Counted from the first letter of the stretch, positions 1 to 10,596 are shown. The stretch: DNA of 64,000 nucleotides from Granulosicoccus sp963833195 (GCA_963833195.1 CAWHXF010000027.1:3658001-3722000); one strand, 5' to 3'. Numbers and translations are program-made. The notes: generated by a model from the sequence alone, not told the origin.

Positions 1-76
1 GTCAGTGTAATCCCGGCACCGCGGCCGCGCCGACACTGGTACTTAGGTCCCACCGCGGCGCGGCGCGGGCGACGCC

Positions 77-82
77 TACAAT
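77..82 (+). promoter_or_regulatory. candidate -10 element, possibly leaderless start
   Basis: TACAAT lies only six bases before the ATG at 89, and no Shine-Dalgarno sequence is visible between them. If this is a sigma-70 -10 box, transcription would begin at or next to the start codon and give a leaderless mRNA. No convincing -35 box is visible 17 bp upstream. This is an inference from spacing alone. Confidence 0.35.
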
Positions 83-88
83 CGCGCC

Positions 89-771
89 ATGGCAGACCAC
101 CCCGCGGACCCGACGCGTAGCACCCGGACGGTGCGCGGCGCGGCGCGTGGGTGCGTGCCGACCGTAGTCTTGGCAGGTGTCGTGGCGGGTGCCCTGCTCG
201 GCGGTTCCGCGCTCGCTGACGATGCGTCGCCGGACGCCGCGAACGCCGAGGCGTACGACGTCGATCCGGTCACCGGCTACCGCGCCGAGCGCTACCGCGC
301 CCCGGTGCCGGACTCCGTGCCCGGCGGCATTACGCTGGACACCGCCGCGGCGCGGACCCTGCACGATGCTGGGGACGCGATCTTCATCGACGTCTTCCCG
401 CCGTCAGGACTGGGCGCCGATCCGCTCGACGGGCACTGGATCGTGAGCGAGCCGCACGACACGATCCCGGGCGCGACGTGGCTGCCCGAGGTCGGGCGCG
501 GTTTCCTGGAAGCCGGCCACCAGGACTACCTGGAGCGGAACCTGGAGCGCCTGACGGGCGGCGACGCGACGCACCCGCTCGTGTTCTTCTGCACCGCCGA
601 CTGCTGGCAGAGCTGGAACGCGGCCAGGCGCACGGCGCGGCTCGGCCACACCGCGGTGCACTGGTTCCCGCTCGGCACCGACGGCTGGCGGGACGCCGGG
701 CTCGCCCTGGAGCGCGCGCGTCCCGTGAACTTCCTCGACGACACGTTGCCCGCCGGCGACGACCCGAACCC

Positions 772-775
<4 letters not shown>
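89..775 (+). CDS. PQQ-associated CXXCW-motif rhodanese-like protein
   Basis: A 228-aa secreted protein of the family named PQQ-dependent catabolism-associated CXXCW motif protein, a rhodanese-fold group found beside quinoprotein alcohol dehydrogenases. A hydrophobic segment at about residues 24-44 ending in ALADD looks like a signal peptide. The core has the family pattern of an RAPVPDSVPGG stretch, a WLPEVGRG segment and FFCTADCWQSWNAARR, with two cysteines close together and a following Trp. It is the first gene of an operon with moxR and bat-like genes, whose moxR start overlaps its stop. A second copy of the domain is fused to a XoxJ-like protein at 41.8-43.2 kb. The biochemical role of the family is not established; redox or sulfur transfer in the periplasm is a guess. 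Confidence 0.85.
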
Positions 776-1755
<980 letters not shown>

Positions 1756-1763
1756 GCCCGCTC

Positions 1764-2738
1764 ATGCCGGCGGCGGCGCGCGCGCAGGGCCCGGTCGACG
1801 GCCCGACGGTCCGGCTCACGCTCGACGACCTGATCGCCGCGCGCACGGCCGGCGGACCCGCGGGGCGTCCGCCGCCCGGCAGCGGACCGTGGGCGGGACC
1901 GTTCCGAAGCCCGCGCCGCGGACGGGGCATGGACTTCGACGACCTGCGCCCGTACGTGCCCGGCGACGACGTGCGCCACATCGACTGGAAGGTCAGCGCG
2001 CGCATGAACGAGCCGCACGTACGGCTCTACCGCGAGGAGCGCGACCACGCCGTCACGCTCGTGCTGGACCTGCGGGACTCGATGTTCACGGGCTCGGTGC
2101 GGCTGCGCGCCGTGGCGGCCTGCTTGGAGGCGGCGCGCCGCGCGTGGCGGTGCGCGGACGAAGGGAGCCGGGTCGGGCTCGTGACCCTCGATGCGGACGG
2201 CATCGCGTTCTCGCGCGCCGCGGTCGGCGAGCGCGGCGCCCTCGCCGCGTGCGGGCTGGCCGCGTCGCGCTTCGCCGCGCGGGCCGACGCGCTGGACGCG
2301 GGCAAGCTCGCGGGCAAGGGCGCGAGCGACGCTGCGCGCCGCGCGAACGGCGCTCTCCCGCCGCCGACGCTGGCGACCCTCGTCGACCGACTGCTCATCG
2401 AGGGGCGTCGACTCGGCACGCTCGTGCTCGTCGGCGGACTCGACGATGTCGACGGCAGCGAGGCGCCCGGCGCCGAACCGCCCGCGGCGAGCCTGCGCCG
2501 GCTGACGCTGCTCGCGCCGACCACGCTCGCGCTCGTCGAGGACCCGACCGAGCGCACGGGCGTGCCGGTCGGACGCTACCGCTGGGCCGGTCGCGGCGGC
2601 GTTCGGCTGACCGCGCTGGGGCCCGGACGACGGCGTCGCACCATCGACGCGCTGACCGCGCGGCGCGAGGCCATCGTCGCCGCGTGCCGCTCGGCCGGCG
2701 TGATGCTCGAGGGCGTCGAGATCGGCAACCCGGCATGA
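1764..2738 (+). CDS. DUF58 domain protein of the moxR-bat operon
   Basis: A 324-aa DUF58 protein. The diagnostic segment is DFDDLRPYVPGDDVRHIDW at about residues 57-75, followed by KVSARMNEPHVR. Further on, the LVLDLRDSM stretch corresponds to the VWA-like part of DUF58 proteins. It follows moxR by 8 bp and overlaps the next gene by four bases, so it is translationally coupled. DUF58 proteins are regular partners of MoxR ATPases and VWA proteins. The exact function is unknown; assembly or regulation of a membrane or periplasmic complex is inferred from context. Confidence 0.88.
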   Translation: MPAAARAQGPVDGPTVRLTLDDLIAARTAGGPAGRPPPGSGPWAGPFRSPRRGRGMDFDDLRPYVPGDDVRHIDWKVSARMNEPHVRLYREERDHAVTLVLDLRDSMFTGSVRLRAVAACLEAARRAWRCADEGSRVGLVTLDADGIAFSRAAVGERGALAACGLAASRFAARADALDAGKLAGKGASDAARRANGALPPPTLATLVDRLLIEGRRLGTLVLVGGLDDVDGSEAPGAEPPAASLRRLTLLAPTTLALVEDPTERTGVPVGRYRWAGRGGVRLTALGPGRRRRTIDALTARREAIVAACRSAGVMLEGVEIGNPA

Positions 2739-3247
2739 GCGAGGCGAGCGACATCCTCGCGCGGCTCGCCGACATCCACGAACCCGCCGCGCCCGAACAG
2801 GGCGTGCCGTGGTTGATTCTCCTGAACCTCGTGCTCGCGCTCGTGTGGATTCTGCTGCTGAGCTGGCGCCGGTGGCGCCGCCGGGAAGCGTGGCGGCGCG
2901 AGGCGATCGCGATCGTGGACGCCATGCATGGCCGATCGCCGGACGAAGCGCTGTCGGCGCTCGCGACGCTGCTGCGACGCGTCGCACGACGCCGGCTCGG
3001 CGAACGCGTCGCCCGGCTGGACGGCGAGGCGTGGCTCGCGGCGCTCGACGAGTGCTTCGCCACCGACTGGTTCGGCCGGCGCGAGGGGCGCGCGTTCGGA
3101 CACGACATCTACAAGCCCGGCACCGCGGACGCCGTCGATGTCGATGCGCTGCGACGGCACGTCCGGCGCCTGGTGCGCCGGCTGCCGTCGCGCCCGGCCC
3201 CGCCCGCCGCCACCGCCGCGCCCCCGCGAACGGCGCCCGCCCGGTGA
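2735..3247 (+). CDS. DUF4381 small membrane protein
   Basis: A 170-aa protein starting at an ATG that overlaps the preceding stop (ATGA). A single membrane helix lies at about residues 25-42 (PWLILLNLVLALVWILLL) and is followed by a strongly basic cytoplasmic stretch. The region near residues 95-125 includes WLAALDECFATDWF and HDIYKPG. Position between a DUF58 gene and a VWA gene, together with size, matches the DUF4381 family of Bat/MoxR operons. The C-terminal 20 residues are a Pro/Ala-rich tail. Function is unknown. Confidence 0.8.
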   Translation: MSEASDILARLADIHEPAAPEQGVPWLILLNLVLALVWILLLSWRRWRRREAWRREAIAIVDAMHGRSPDEALSALATLLRRVARRRLGERVARLDGEAWLAALDECFATDWFGRREGRAFGHDIYKPGTADAVDVDALRRHVRRLVRRLPSRPAPPAATAAPPRTAPAR

Positions 3248-4269
3248 GCGATTGGTGGGCGGCGCTGCCGGGCGTGGGCGGAATCTCGTTCGACTGGCCG
3301 TGGATGCTACTGCTGCTGCCGCTGCCGCTTCTCCCGCGTTCGTCGCGCCCGTTCCCGAAGCGCGATGCCGGGCGCACCGCCATCTCGAGCGCGCCCGCCG
3401 TCGCCGTGCCGCCCGCGCTCGGGTCCGCGCTGGAGCGTTCGGCGGGCCGTACATCGACGACGCTCGGCGCGGGTCGGGCGCTCGACGCGCTCGCGTGGAT
3501 CGCGCTGATCCTCGCGCTCGCGCAGCCGACGCGGCCGGGCGCGCTGACCGTGACGCCCGTCAGCGGCCGGGCGCTCGCGCTCGCCATCGATGTCTCGGGC
3601 AGCATGGAGCGCGACGACTTCGCGCTCGACGGGGCGACGTCCGACAGGCTCTCCGTCGTGAAGCGCGTCGCCGGGAATTTCGTGCATCGCCGCGACGGTG
3701 ACCGGGTCGCGCTCGTGCTGTTCGGCAAGGAGGCCTTCGTGGCCTCGCCGCCGACGTTCGATCTCGCGGGCGTGAGGGATGCGCTCGCGGGCGCCGGCAT
3801 CGGCATGGCCGGACGCTCCACCGCGATCGGCGACGCGATAGGGCTCGGCATCTCGGTGCTGCGCGACGACCCCGCGACCGAGAAGGCGATCGTGCTGCTG
3901 TCCGACGGCACGAACAACGCGGGCTCGGTCGAGCCCGAAGCCGCCGCCCGGCTCGCCGACTCGCTCGGCGTGCGCGTGCACACGATCGCGTTGGGCAGCG
4001 ACGTCGAGGCCGTCGACGGCTACTCCCTGCCGCCGTCGGCGGACCTGGACGAGGCCACGCTGCAGGGCATAGCGGAGATCGCGGGCGGCACGTTCTTTCG
4101 CGCACGCACCACCGAGGATCTCGACGCGGTGTACGCCGAGATCGACGCGCTCGAGACGGCCGCGACCGACGCCCCTCCGGTGCGCCCGGCCGAGGACCTG
4201 CGGCGTTGGCCCCTGATGGCGTTGCTAGGCTTGCTGCTGGCGGCCTCCGCGCGCGAGGCGATCGCGTGA
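3244..4269 (+). CDS. BatA-like VWA domain membrane protein
   Basis: A 341-aa VWA protein. I chose the GTG at 3244, which overlaps the upstream stop, because it places a membrane segment WPWMLLLLPLPLLP at the N terminus, as in BatA. A second hydrophobic segment (about residues 80-97) precedes the VWA domain, whose MIDAS motif is DVSGSM (about residues 114-119). VLLSDGTNNAG carries the later metal-ligand region, and a C-terminal membrane helix PLMALLGLLLAAS ends the protein. The layout is BatA-like. The partner VWA gene follows with a GTGA overlap. The protein likely binds a divalent metal and a protein partner at the membrane together with MoxR. Confidence 0.88.
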   Translation: MSDWWAALPGVGGISFDWPWMLLLLPLPLLPRSSRPFPKRDAGRTAISSAPAVAVPPALGSALERSAGRTSTTLGAGRALDALAWIALILALAQPTRPGALTVTPVSGRALALAIDVSGSMERDDFALDGATSDRLSVVKRVAGNFVHRRDGDRVALVLFGKEAFVASPPTFDLAGVRDALAGAGIGMAGRSTAIGDAIGLGISVLRDDPATEKAIVLLSDGTNNAGSVEPEAAARLADSLGVRVHTIALGSDVEAVDGYSLPPSADLDEATLQGIAEIAGGTFFRARTTEDLDAVYAEIDALETAATDAPPVRPAEDLRRWPLMALLGLLLAASAREAIA

Positions 4270-5198
4270 CGCCCCTGACCCTCGGCGACGTCGCGTTCCT
4301 CTCCCCGCCGTGGCTCGTGATCGCGGCGCTCTGCGCGCTTCTCGCGCTGACCCTCGATCGGCGTTCGCGTCACGGCGGCTGGCGACGCGTCGTGTCGCCG
4401 GACGTGCTGCGCTTTCTCGTCGGCGACGACACGCTGCGGCACGCGGACGCGCGGCTGCTCGCCGCGGCCCTCGTCGCGCTCGCGCTCGCCGCGCCCGCGA
4501 CCCGCACCAGCGAGGCCGCCACCTGGCGGCACAGCACCGCGTGGATCGCGATCCTGGACGTGTCGCGCTCGATGACGCTCGACGACATCGCCCCGTCCCG
4601 GCTCGCGGCGGCCCGCGACGCCGCGCTCGCGCTGTCCGACGCCGCCGGTGCCCGGCCGCTCGCGCTCGTGATCTACGCGGGGGACGCGTTCCTCGTCTCG
4701 CCGCCGGTGTTCGACCGCACGCTGCTCGAGGTGCAGGTCAGCCTGCTGGAGCACGGCAGCGTGCCGGTCGAGGGCTCGAACGTCGCGCGCGCGCTGTCGC
4801 TCGCCACCAGCGTCGCCGCCGACAGCGGGCTCGCCTCGGCGCGCTTCTTCCTGCTCGGCGATTCGGCCGGCGCGAACCGCAACGCGACGAGCGCGGCGCA
4901 CTACCTCGTCACGGCCGGACACCGGCTCGACGTGCTGCAGTTCGGGCGGCAGGACGGCGACGTCGCGCCCGGCGGCGCGGTCGACCTCGCCGCGGCCGAG
5001 CGTCTGGCGCAGGCCGGCGGCGGGCGACTGCTCGTGAGCGATTCGTTCGGGGCGATCGATCTGGACGCGCTGGACCTGGACGACGACAGCGCCGACGTGC
5101 GCGGCCTGGACGCGGTCCTGTGGGAGAACCGCTCGCACTGGTTGCTGCTGCCACTGCTGGCCGCGCTGCCCCTGATCGCTCGCCGAGGCGCAACGTGA
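4266..5198 (+). CDS. BatB-like VWA domain membrane protein
   Basis: A 310-aa VWA protein starting from a GTG overlapping the previous stop. It has N-terminal membrane segments (PPWLVIAALCALLAL), a VWA domain with MIDAS-like DVSRSM at about residues 99-104, the segment LVIYAGDAFLVSPPV typical of BatB, and a C-terminal helix WLLLPLLAALPLIA. The second MIDAS serine is retained although the middle residue is Arg. It probably pairs with the BatA-like protein. The next gene (TPR protein) again begins with a GTG overlapping this stop. Confidence 0.86.
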   Translation: MTPLTLGDVAFLSPPWLVIAALCALLALTLDRRSRHGGWRRVVSPDVLRFLVGDDTLRHADARLLAAALVALALAAPATRTSEAATWRHSTAWIAILDVSRSMTLDDIAPSRLAAARDAALALSDAAGARPLALVIYAGDAFLVSPPVFDRTLLEVQVSLLEHGSVPVEGSNVARALSLATSVAADSGLASARFFLLGDSAGANRNATSAAHYLVTAGHRLDVLQFGRQDGDVAPGGAVDLAAAERLAQAGGGRLLVSDSFGAIDLDALDLDDDSADVRGLDAVLWENRSHWLLLPLLAALPLIARRGAT

Positions 5199-6094
5199 GG
5201 ACGGGCATCCCCTGGTTGCTGACGGCCCTGCTGTGGAGCGCGGGCGGCGACGGTGGCCTGCCCGAGGCGCGAGCCGACTGGCGCATCGACGAGCACGTGC
5301 TGGCGCACCGGCTCTACGCCGAAGGCCGCCACGGCGAGGCCGCCGAGATCTTCACCGACCCCGCGTGGAAGGGCGTCGCGCTGTACCGCTCCGAGCAGTG
5401 GTGGCGAGCCGCCGAAGCCTTCGTGCGCGCCGACGACCCGGTCTCGGCCTACAACCTCGGCAACTGCTACGTGAAGCTCGGCTACCACGCGCTCGCGCTG
5501 GACGCCTACCAGCGCGCGCTCACAGGCGACCCCACCTTCGAGGACGCCCGGCGCAACGCGGAACTCATGCGCGAGCTCCTGGCGGTCGACGACGAGGCGG
5601 CCGAGCGCGGCGGCCGACGCAGCCCGGACGACGAGATCGACCGGCTCGAGAACGACGACGAGGACGAGGCTCCGGGCGGCGGCGCGGACGGGGACGGCGA
5701 CGCGGACGCGGGCGACGGGTCCGAAGGCGAGCGCGGCGAGTCGAACGACGAGCCCACCCCGAGCGGCACGGACGACGCAAGCGCGAGCGGCGAACCGGGC
5801 TTCGAGGAGCGGGACGAGAGCGGGGACGGCGACACCGGAGACGCGGTGGGCGGCGACGCCGGCGCGCCGGAGGACGGGGCGCGCCCGAGCGGCACGGCGG
5901 AGACCGAGGCGGACGGAGCGCCCGAGGACACCGTCGGCCTGCGCGCCGCGCTGGAAGCCGAACAGGCGACGGAGCAATGGCTGAACCGGATACGCCAGGA
6001 CCCGGCGCGCTACCTCGAGAAGCGGATTCGGCTGGAGATGCGGCGGCGCCGCGCGGCCGGGCAGACGGCGCCGGCGGGGGGAGACGGGTGGTAG
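5195..6094 (+). CDS. BatC-like TPR protein with acidic tail
   Basis: A 299-aa protein. A short hydrophobic N terminus is followed by TPR-like helices (RLYAEGRHGEAAEIF, then SAYNLGNCYVKLGYHALALD and AYQRALTGDPTFEDA). A long, low-complexity Asp/Glu/Gly-rich region spans about residues 140-245, and a basic C terminus (RIRLEMRRRR) closes the chain. BatC/BatE-type TPR proteins follow the VWA pair in Bat operons and are thought to scaffold periplasmic complexes. The acidic stretch could bind cations, but that is speculation. The start is the GTG overlapping the previous stop. Confidence 0.82.
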   Translation: MRTGIPWLLTALLWSAGGDGGLPEARADWRIDEHVLAHRLYAEGRHGEAAEIFTDPAWKGVALYRSEQWWRAAEAFVRADDPVSAYNLGNCYVKLGYHALALDAYQRALTGDPTFEDARRNAELMRELLAVDDEAAERGGRRSPDDEIDRLENDDEDEAPGGGADGDGDADAGDGSEGERGESNDEPTPSGTDDASASGEPGFEERDESGDGDTGDAVGGDAGAPEDGARPSGTAETEADGAPEDTVGLRAALEAEQATEQWLNRIRQDPARYLEKRIRLEMRRRRAAGQTAPAGGDGW

Positions 6095-7491
6095 GCGTAT
6101 CGAGCCGAAGCGCCCGGACCGTGTTACCCGCGCTGCTCGCATCGTTCGTACTGCTTTTCGTCGCGCTCGCATGGTGCACGCACGCGGCGGCACAGAGCGT
6201 CGAAGTGGGCATCCGCCTCACGACCGACGACGAGACCGTGTACGCGGGCGACAGCGTCGTCGTGGACGTCCAGGCGGTAGGCCTGATCGAGCCGCTGGAC
6301 ACGTCCCCGCTGTTCGCGAACGCGGACCTGTTGCGCGAGACGGCCGGCACCCGCATCGCGGTGATCGGCGGGCAGGTCGTGGACGTGCGCACGCGCCGCC
6401 TGGAGCTGCTGCCGCGCGGCGAAGGCGATCTGACGCTCGGGCCGCTGACCGGGGAGACCGTGCAAGGCACGGTGCAGTCGAACGCGCTCGACGTGAAGGT
6501 GCTGCCACCGATAGCCAACGACTGGGCCCCGGGCGCGGACGACGTCTCCGCGGAGACGCGGGTATCGAAGACGAACCCGTACGTGCGCGAGGAGATCGTC
6601 GTCGACATCGTGCTGCGGCATCGCTACCCGATCGCCGACGAGCGGATCGTGCTGCCGGACTTCGACGGATTCGATGTTCTGCCGGTGTTCGAGCGGCGCC
6701 GGCCGCAGGTCGGCGAAGAAGACTCGCTGCGACGGATCGAGTGGCGATACCTGCTCTGGCCCAGGCGTTCCGGCGCGCTCGAGATCGGCGCGGTGCGCTG
6801 GACCGGGACGATGGTGCGTTCGCGCACGGCGCGCGGCCCGATCGACGTCGCGAGGAAAGCCGTGGCGTTGAACGTGCGCCCCGCCCCACCGGGCTCGGAC
6901 GGCTGGTGGTTGCCCGCGCGCGAGGTGCGGTTGACCGACGCCTGGTCGGAGGAGCTGAAGGAGCTGAAGGCGGGTCAGGAGATCGAGCGCACCCTGACCC
7001 TGGAGGCTGACGGGGTACTGGCCAGCCAACTGCCGAGCGTCGAGCCGCTCGCGTCGCGCTCGTTCACGAGCGTGGCGCTGGGCAACACGCGTGAACAGAC
7101 GCTGGTCGGGGATCGGGTGCGAGCGAGCGCGAGCTATCGGTTCAGGCTGACGGCTCGTAGGCCCGTACCCGTGTTTCTCGACACGGTGCGGGTGGGGTGG
7201 TGGGACACGGAGCGCAATGGAAGTGCCGAGGCGATCGTACCGGCGCGGCGGGTGGATATCGGGCTGCCGGATCGGGCGGACCTGTTGGCCGGGGTTGCGC
7301 TGGAACGGGGCGGGTGGTCGCGGTTGATGCTTGTCTTGGGGGGCGTACCTGTGCCGACGGGGGTGGGTTTGGTCTCGGCGGGGCTGCTCGGCATGGGGCT
7401 ACTCGCGACGGCCCTGGGGTGGCGGCGTCGTGTGCGGCTTGGTGTCAAGGCGTCGAGCGCGGTTGCCGGGAACGGACTTCCACCGGAATGA
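6088..7491 (+). CDS. BatD-like protein
   Basis: A 467-aa BatD-type protein starting at the GTG that overlaps the TPR gene. It has an N-terminal signal peptide (LLASFVLLFVALAWCTHAAA) and a beta-rich periplasmic region with the family features of an early DETVYAGDSVVVDV and the segment SKTNPYVREEIVVDIVL. A C-terminal membrane helix at about residues 425-450 is followed by a short basic tail. BatD closes the operon. A short inverted repeat overlaps its 3' end. Confidence 0.87.
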   Translation: MVGVSSRSARTVLPALLASFVLLFVALAWCTHAAAQSVEVGIRLTTDDETVYAGDSVVVDVQAVGLIEPLDTSPLFANADLLRETAGTRIAVIGGQVVDVRTRRLELLPRGEGDLTLGPLTGETVQGTVQSNALDVKVLPPIANDWAPGADDVSAETRVSKTNPYVREEIVVDIVLRHRYPIADERIVLPDFDGFDVLPVFERRRPQVGEEDSLRRIEWRYLLWPRRSGALEIGAVRWTGTMVRSRTARGPIDVARKAVALNVRPAPPGSDGWWLPAREVRLTDAWSEELKELKAGQEIERTLTLEADGVLASQLPSVEPLASRSFTSVALGNTREQTLVGDRVRASASYRFRLTARRPVPVFLDTVRVGWWDTERNGSAEAIVPARRVDIGLPDRADLLAGVALERGGWSRLMLVLGGVPVPTGVGLVSAGLLGMGLLATALGWRRRVRLGVKASSAVAGNGLPPE

Positions 7492-7510
7492 ACGGGAACA
7501 CTGGAAGTCC
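7474..7510 (+). terminator. weak hairpin at the end of the bat operon
   Basis: The arms GGACTTCCA (7474-7482) and TGGAAGTCC (7502-7510) are perfectly complementary over 9 bp around a 19-base loop. The left arm overlaps the last codons of the BatD-like gene. There is no T-run, so this is at most a weak or Rho-assisted stop. Confidence 0.3.
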
Positions 7511-7639
7511 GGTCCGTGCGGAAAGGCGGACTGGAAGCCCGCGAAGATAATCTCCGGTTGCGGCGCGGCCGATGTCCCCGGCGCACACCGGCTTCCGGCA
7601 GCGCACCGGCCCGTGCCGCCTTCTAACGTCCGAGAATAA

Positions 7640-8050
7640 TCAAGGATTAGAGCAATAAACCTGTGCCCTTACCTCGCTGGAGAATGTCTGAATAGTGCAG
7701 GAATACGACCGGTCCTCTGCAGTTGCGTTGACCGGAACGAGATCGGCCGAGCTGCAGGCTCCACCCGTTGCGACGGACCCGGTACCGCCCGGCGCGCGCG
7801 GGCAGGAGGCAATGCAGACCTCACCAGCCTCTACGTTTCCACAAGTGGTCGAGAACAGGCCTGCCGACTGACTGACGCCAACGCCCTCCTCGTATCTCAC
7901 TCGCACGGTAGGGGCAAACTGATTGGAGAACAGCGTGGCGTCTTGATTGAACGACACAACGCTGTAGTTTCCGGTGAACTCCAGCGGAAGCTCAGTAGCT
8001 CCCTTGACCGTGTCGATATAGGTCCAGCAGTTCCCGGTGAACTGGTTCAC
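7640..8050 (-). pseudogene. 3' fragment of an unknown cysteine-containing protein
   Basis: An open frame of about 136 codons with noticeably lower G+C and different codon use from its neighbours. It contains several cysteines (TTCGNVEAGEVCIASC, CSSAD, SYSCTIQ, VYCSNP), as in a secreted disulfide-bonded domain. No start codon with a ribosome-binding site is visible. The frame simply enters from the insertion-sequence side at about 8050, so it is probably the 3' end of a gene cut by that element. The family is not recognised. Confidence 0.45.
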
Positions 8051-8189
8051 ACCTCTCTCGCGTAGCGCAGCAGCCTGACGCGCGCGACCGCGCCCCGGCG
8101 AACCGTGGACCGGTCCGGACGAGCTTGAGGGGATCGAGCGTGGGTTTTCCGTGTGGAGTGGGCCGAGGGTGAGCGGGTTTCCCCGGTGC

Positions 8190-8919
8190 TCAACCCGTGA
8201 GTGGTTCGGGTTTCAGATTCACCGCGTCCGGATCGATCATCAGCGCCATCATCGTTTCCCAGTCCGGAATGCGAAAGAGCTCCATGGCCGCTCTCATCTT
8301 CTCCCACAACGACTTCTTCGTGCGCCGCCGTGCTCTCGCCTCCTTGAACACACGGCACGCCTGTTCTGCGGATCTGATCGACCAGGAAGGCGAGCATCGT
8401 CAACGCCGCCAGCGTGCTCGACAGATACTTCTTGCCGTGCCCGTAGTTGCGACCGAACTCGTAGCCCTGGTTCTTCAACACGTTGAAGACCTCGTTCTCG
8501 ACACGCCAGCGCGCTCGTGCCGCGCGCGCCAGCTCGAACGCGTTCTCGGTCGTGACAGTCAGGTTCGTGACCCAGGTGAACACCTTCTGCCGGCCCTGCT
8601 TGTCGACTTCCCACCACTCCAGGTAGTTGACCAGCAGCTCCTTGTAGGTGGCGTTGATCGGCACCCCGAGCGTGTAGCGGTAGCCGCACACGCTGCCGTC
8701 GTCCGCCATCGTGTCCTGCCACTCGACGAGCTCGCCTGCAGCATGACGGCGCATGATCTCGGTCTCGAAGACCGAGCTGTTGCCGGGCTTCACCCCGATG
8801 ATGAAGTCCATATCGTGCGCCGCCAGAGCCTCGAGGTGCGGTCCGTTCGCTGCCGGCGCATCCTCGGTGATCAGGAAGTTGCGGTTCGGGAAAGCGGTGC
8901 CAAGGTAGTCGAGCAGGCA
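8190..8919 (-). pseudogene. truncated DDE transposase (IS4/ISNCY-like), frameshifted
   Basis: C-terminal part of a DDE transposase. The segment RWRVENEVFNVLKNQGYEF followed by NYGHGKKYLSS is the E-containing region of an IS4-like YREK signature. The frame continues to a stop at 8190-8192 only if one surplus base at about 8370 is ignored: the pre-shift frame ends LAFLVDQI, and the shifted frame continues CRVFKEARARRRTKKSLWEK. Its 5' end is missing: the frame runs without a break into the CheB-CheR gene at about 8919/8920. It is inactive because the N-terminal catalytic part is absent. Confidence 0.72.
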
Positions 8920-10140
8920 CCCCTCGCGCGCCACGCCGAGCGCGGCTTCGTCGAGGTCGGTGGCGAACACCTGTACCTCGGGCCAGCGCTCGCATCGCTC
9001 GGCTTCCTCGATCAGCAGCATGACGAGCGAGTACGCCTCCTCGCCCGTCGCGCACCCCGCGACCCACACGCGCACCGGCTCGCTCGGCTCGCGCGCGGCG
9101 TAGACCGCCGGCACGACCTCCTTCTCCAGGGTCTGCCAGCTGTCCGTATCGCGGAAGAACGCCGTGACGGTGATGAGCAGGTCGTCGAACAGGGCGTGTG
9201 GCTCCGCTGCATCCGCGCGCAACGTCTCGGCGTAGTCGCGCAGCGTGTGCACCCGGGCGAGCTGCATGCGCCGGAACACGCGGCGCAGCACGGTCGCGCG
9301 CTTGTAGCGCGAGAAGTCGTGTCCGGTGCGCGCGAACACGTAGGCGAGGATGCGACCGAGCTCGGCCTCGTCGTCGGGCGACAGCCGCTCGCCGAGCACG
9401 CGGGCCAGCCGCTCGCGCCCCCGGCGCTTGGCCTCGGTGAGTACCCCGAGCCGTGCGCCTATCTCGGCGATGGGCAGCACGAGATCGGCCGCGCCGCTGG
9501 CGATCGCCGCGCGCGGCATCGAATCGCTGATCGCCTCGGCCGGGTCCTGCACGATCACGAGAGCTCCGGCTTCCCGGGCGTGACCCACTCCGGCCGCACC
9601 ATCGCTGCCGCCGCCGGAGAGGATGATCGCGAAACCGTCGCCGTGCTGCGCGGCGAGCGAGCGGAAGAACGCGTCGATCGGTGCGCGAGCCAGGCTCGTG
9701 CCCGCGAACGGCACCGCTTCGATGTGCCCGTCGGTGACCTCGAGCCGCTGTCCCGGCGGGATCACGTACACGTGATCGGCCTCGAGCAACACGCGCTCCG
9801 TCACGGTGTCGACAACGAGCGACGTGTGCCGCGCGAGGATCGAGCCGAGCACGCTCTCGTGATCGGCGGACAGGTGCACGATGACCACGAACGCGATGCC
9901 GGGTCGCCCGGGCAGGGCCTCGAACAGCGCCTTCAGGGCCTCGAGTCCGCCGGCCGAGGCGCCGATGCCGGCGACGATCGGTCTGGGCGCCGGATCGGAC
10001 CCTACGCCGCCTTCCGAGGTGTGCGGATCGCTCGATTCGATGTTCAGCTCGCTCGCTTGCTTTGATGGACGCGCCGGGACCGATCTGGCGCGTTCGTGGC
10101 CGAGACGGGGTTCGGGGCTATCCGCCGGTCGTGCTGTCAT
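8920..10140 (-). pseudogene. CheB-CheR fusion protein, truncated by an insertion sequence
   Basis: About 407 codons of a chemotaxis-type CheB-CheR fusion. The N-terminal CheB methylesterase domain (about residues 52-235) has the catalytic-serine motif GIGASAGGLEALK, a VIVHLSADHES histidine region and ILSGGGSDGAAG with the Asp. It is followed by a CheR N domain (FSRYKRATVLRRVFRRM) and the start of the CheR methyltransferase domain (VWVAGCATGEEAYSLVM). Homology stops after VFATDLDEAALGVAREG, where transposase sequence joins in frame. The methyltransferase is therefore incomplete, while the CheB domain could still be made as part of a chimeric polypeptide ending at 8047. Confidence 0.8.
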
Positions 10141-10596
10141 CGGTGTCAGGCGGGTCCGATCGAACCCATCCTCGCCCGTCTGTGCAACCGGCGCCAGCCG
10201 AGCTCGCGCGCCACGCGATGCGCGGAAGGTCTCGTCGACGCGGACCTCGACGATCGATCGCCCTCGTTCGGTGAGGCGCTACCGAGCGCGTGTCAGACGC
10301 CAGCCTCCACGACCTCGACACCGCGCACCGGTGCTGGCGGTCCGAAGCCACCTGCGATCGCGCCTCGATCTGTGTGCTGCCCTACGCCACCAGGGAAGAA
10401 CGGCAAGCGTTCGAGCAGCACGCGTCAGGGTTCGATGGCGAGCACGAGCGTCTCGACGATGAACGTGTCGGGGCGGTCCTGGCAGAAGTAGCGAGTCACC
10501 GAACGAGCCCGCGGGGGAAGCCACTCGCCGTACCGTCCCCGCCTACTTCGGTGGCGTATCGCCGCCTTCCTGTGTGTCGGCCTCGGCACGGCGCCG
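10141..10596. other. 456-bp stretch without a confident gene
   Basis: This lies between the start of the truncated cheBR gene and the 3' end of csrA. An open frame on the + strand from a GTG at 10290 gives a plausible first 70 residues (including CVLPYATREERQAFEQHASG), but it turns into low-complexity Arg/Pro sequence after about 10500. I could not recognise it. It may be a decayed gene. Confidence 0.4.

Noticed and set aside
10096..10491. + strand open frame of 131 codons
   Set aside because: Low-complexity, no start context and no motif; overlaps a competing weak frame from 10290.
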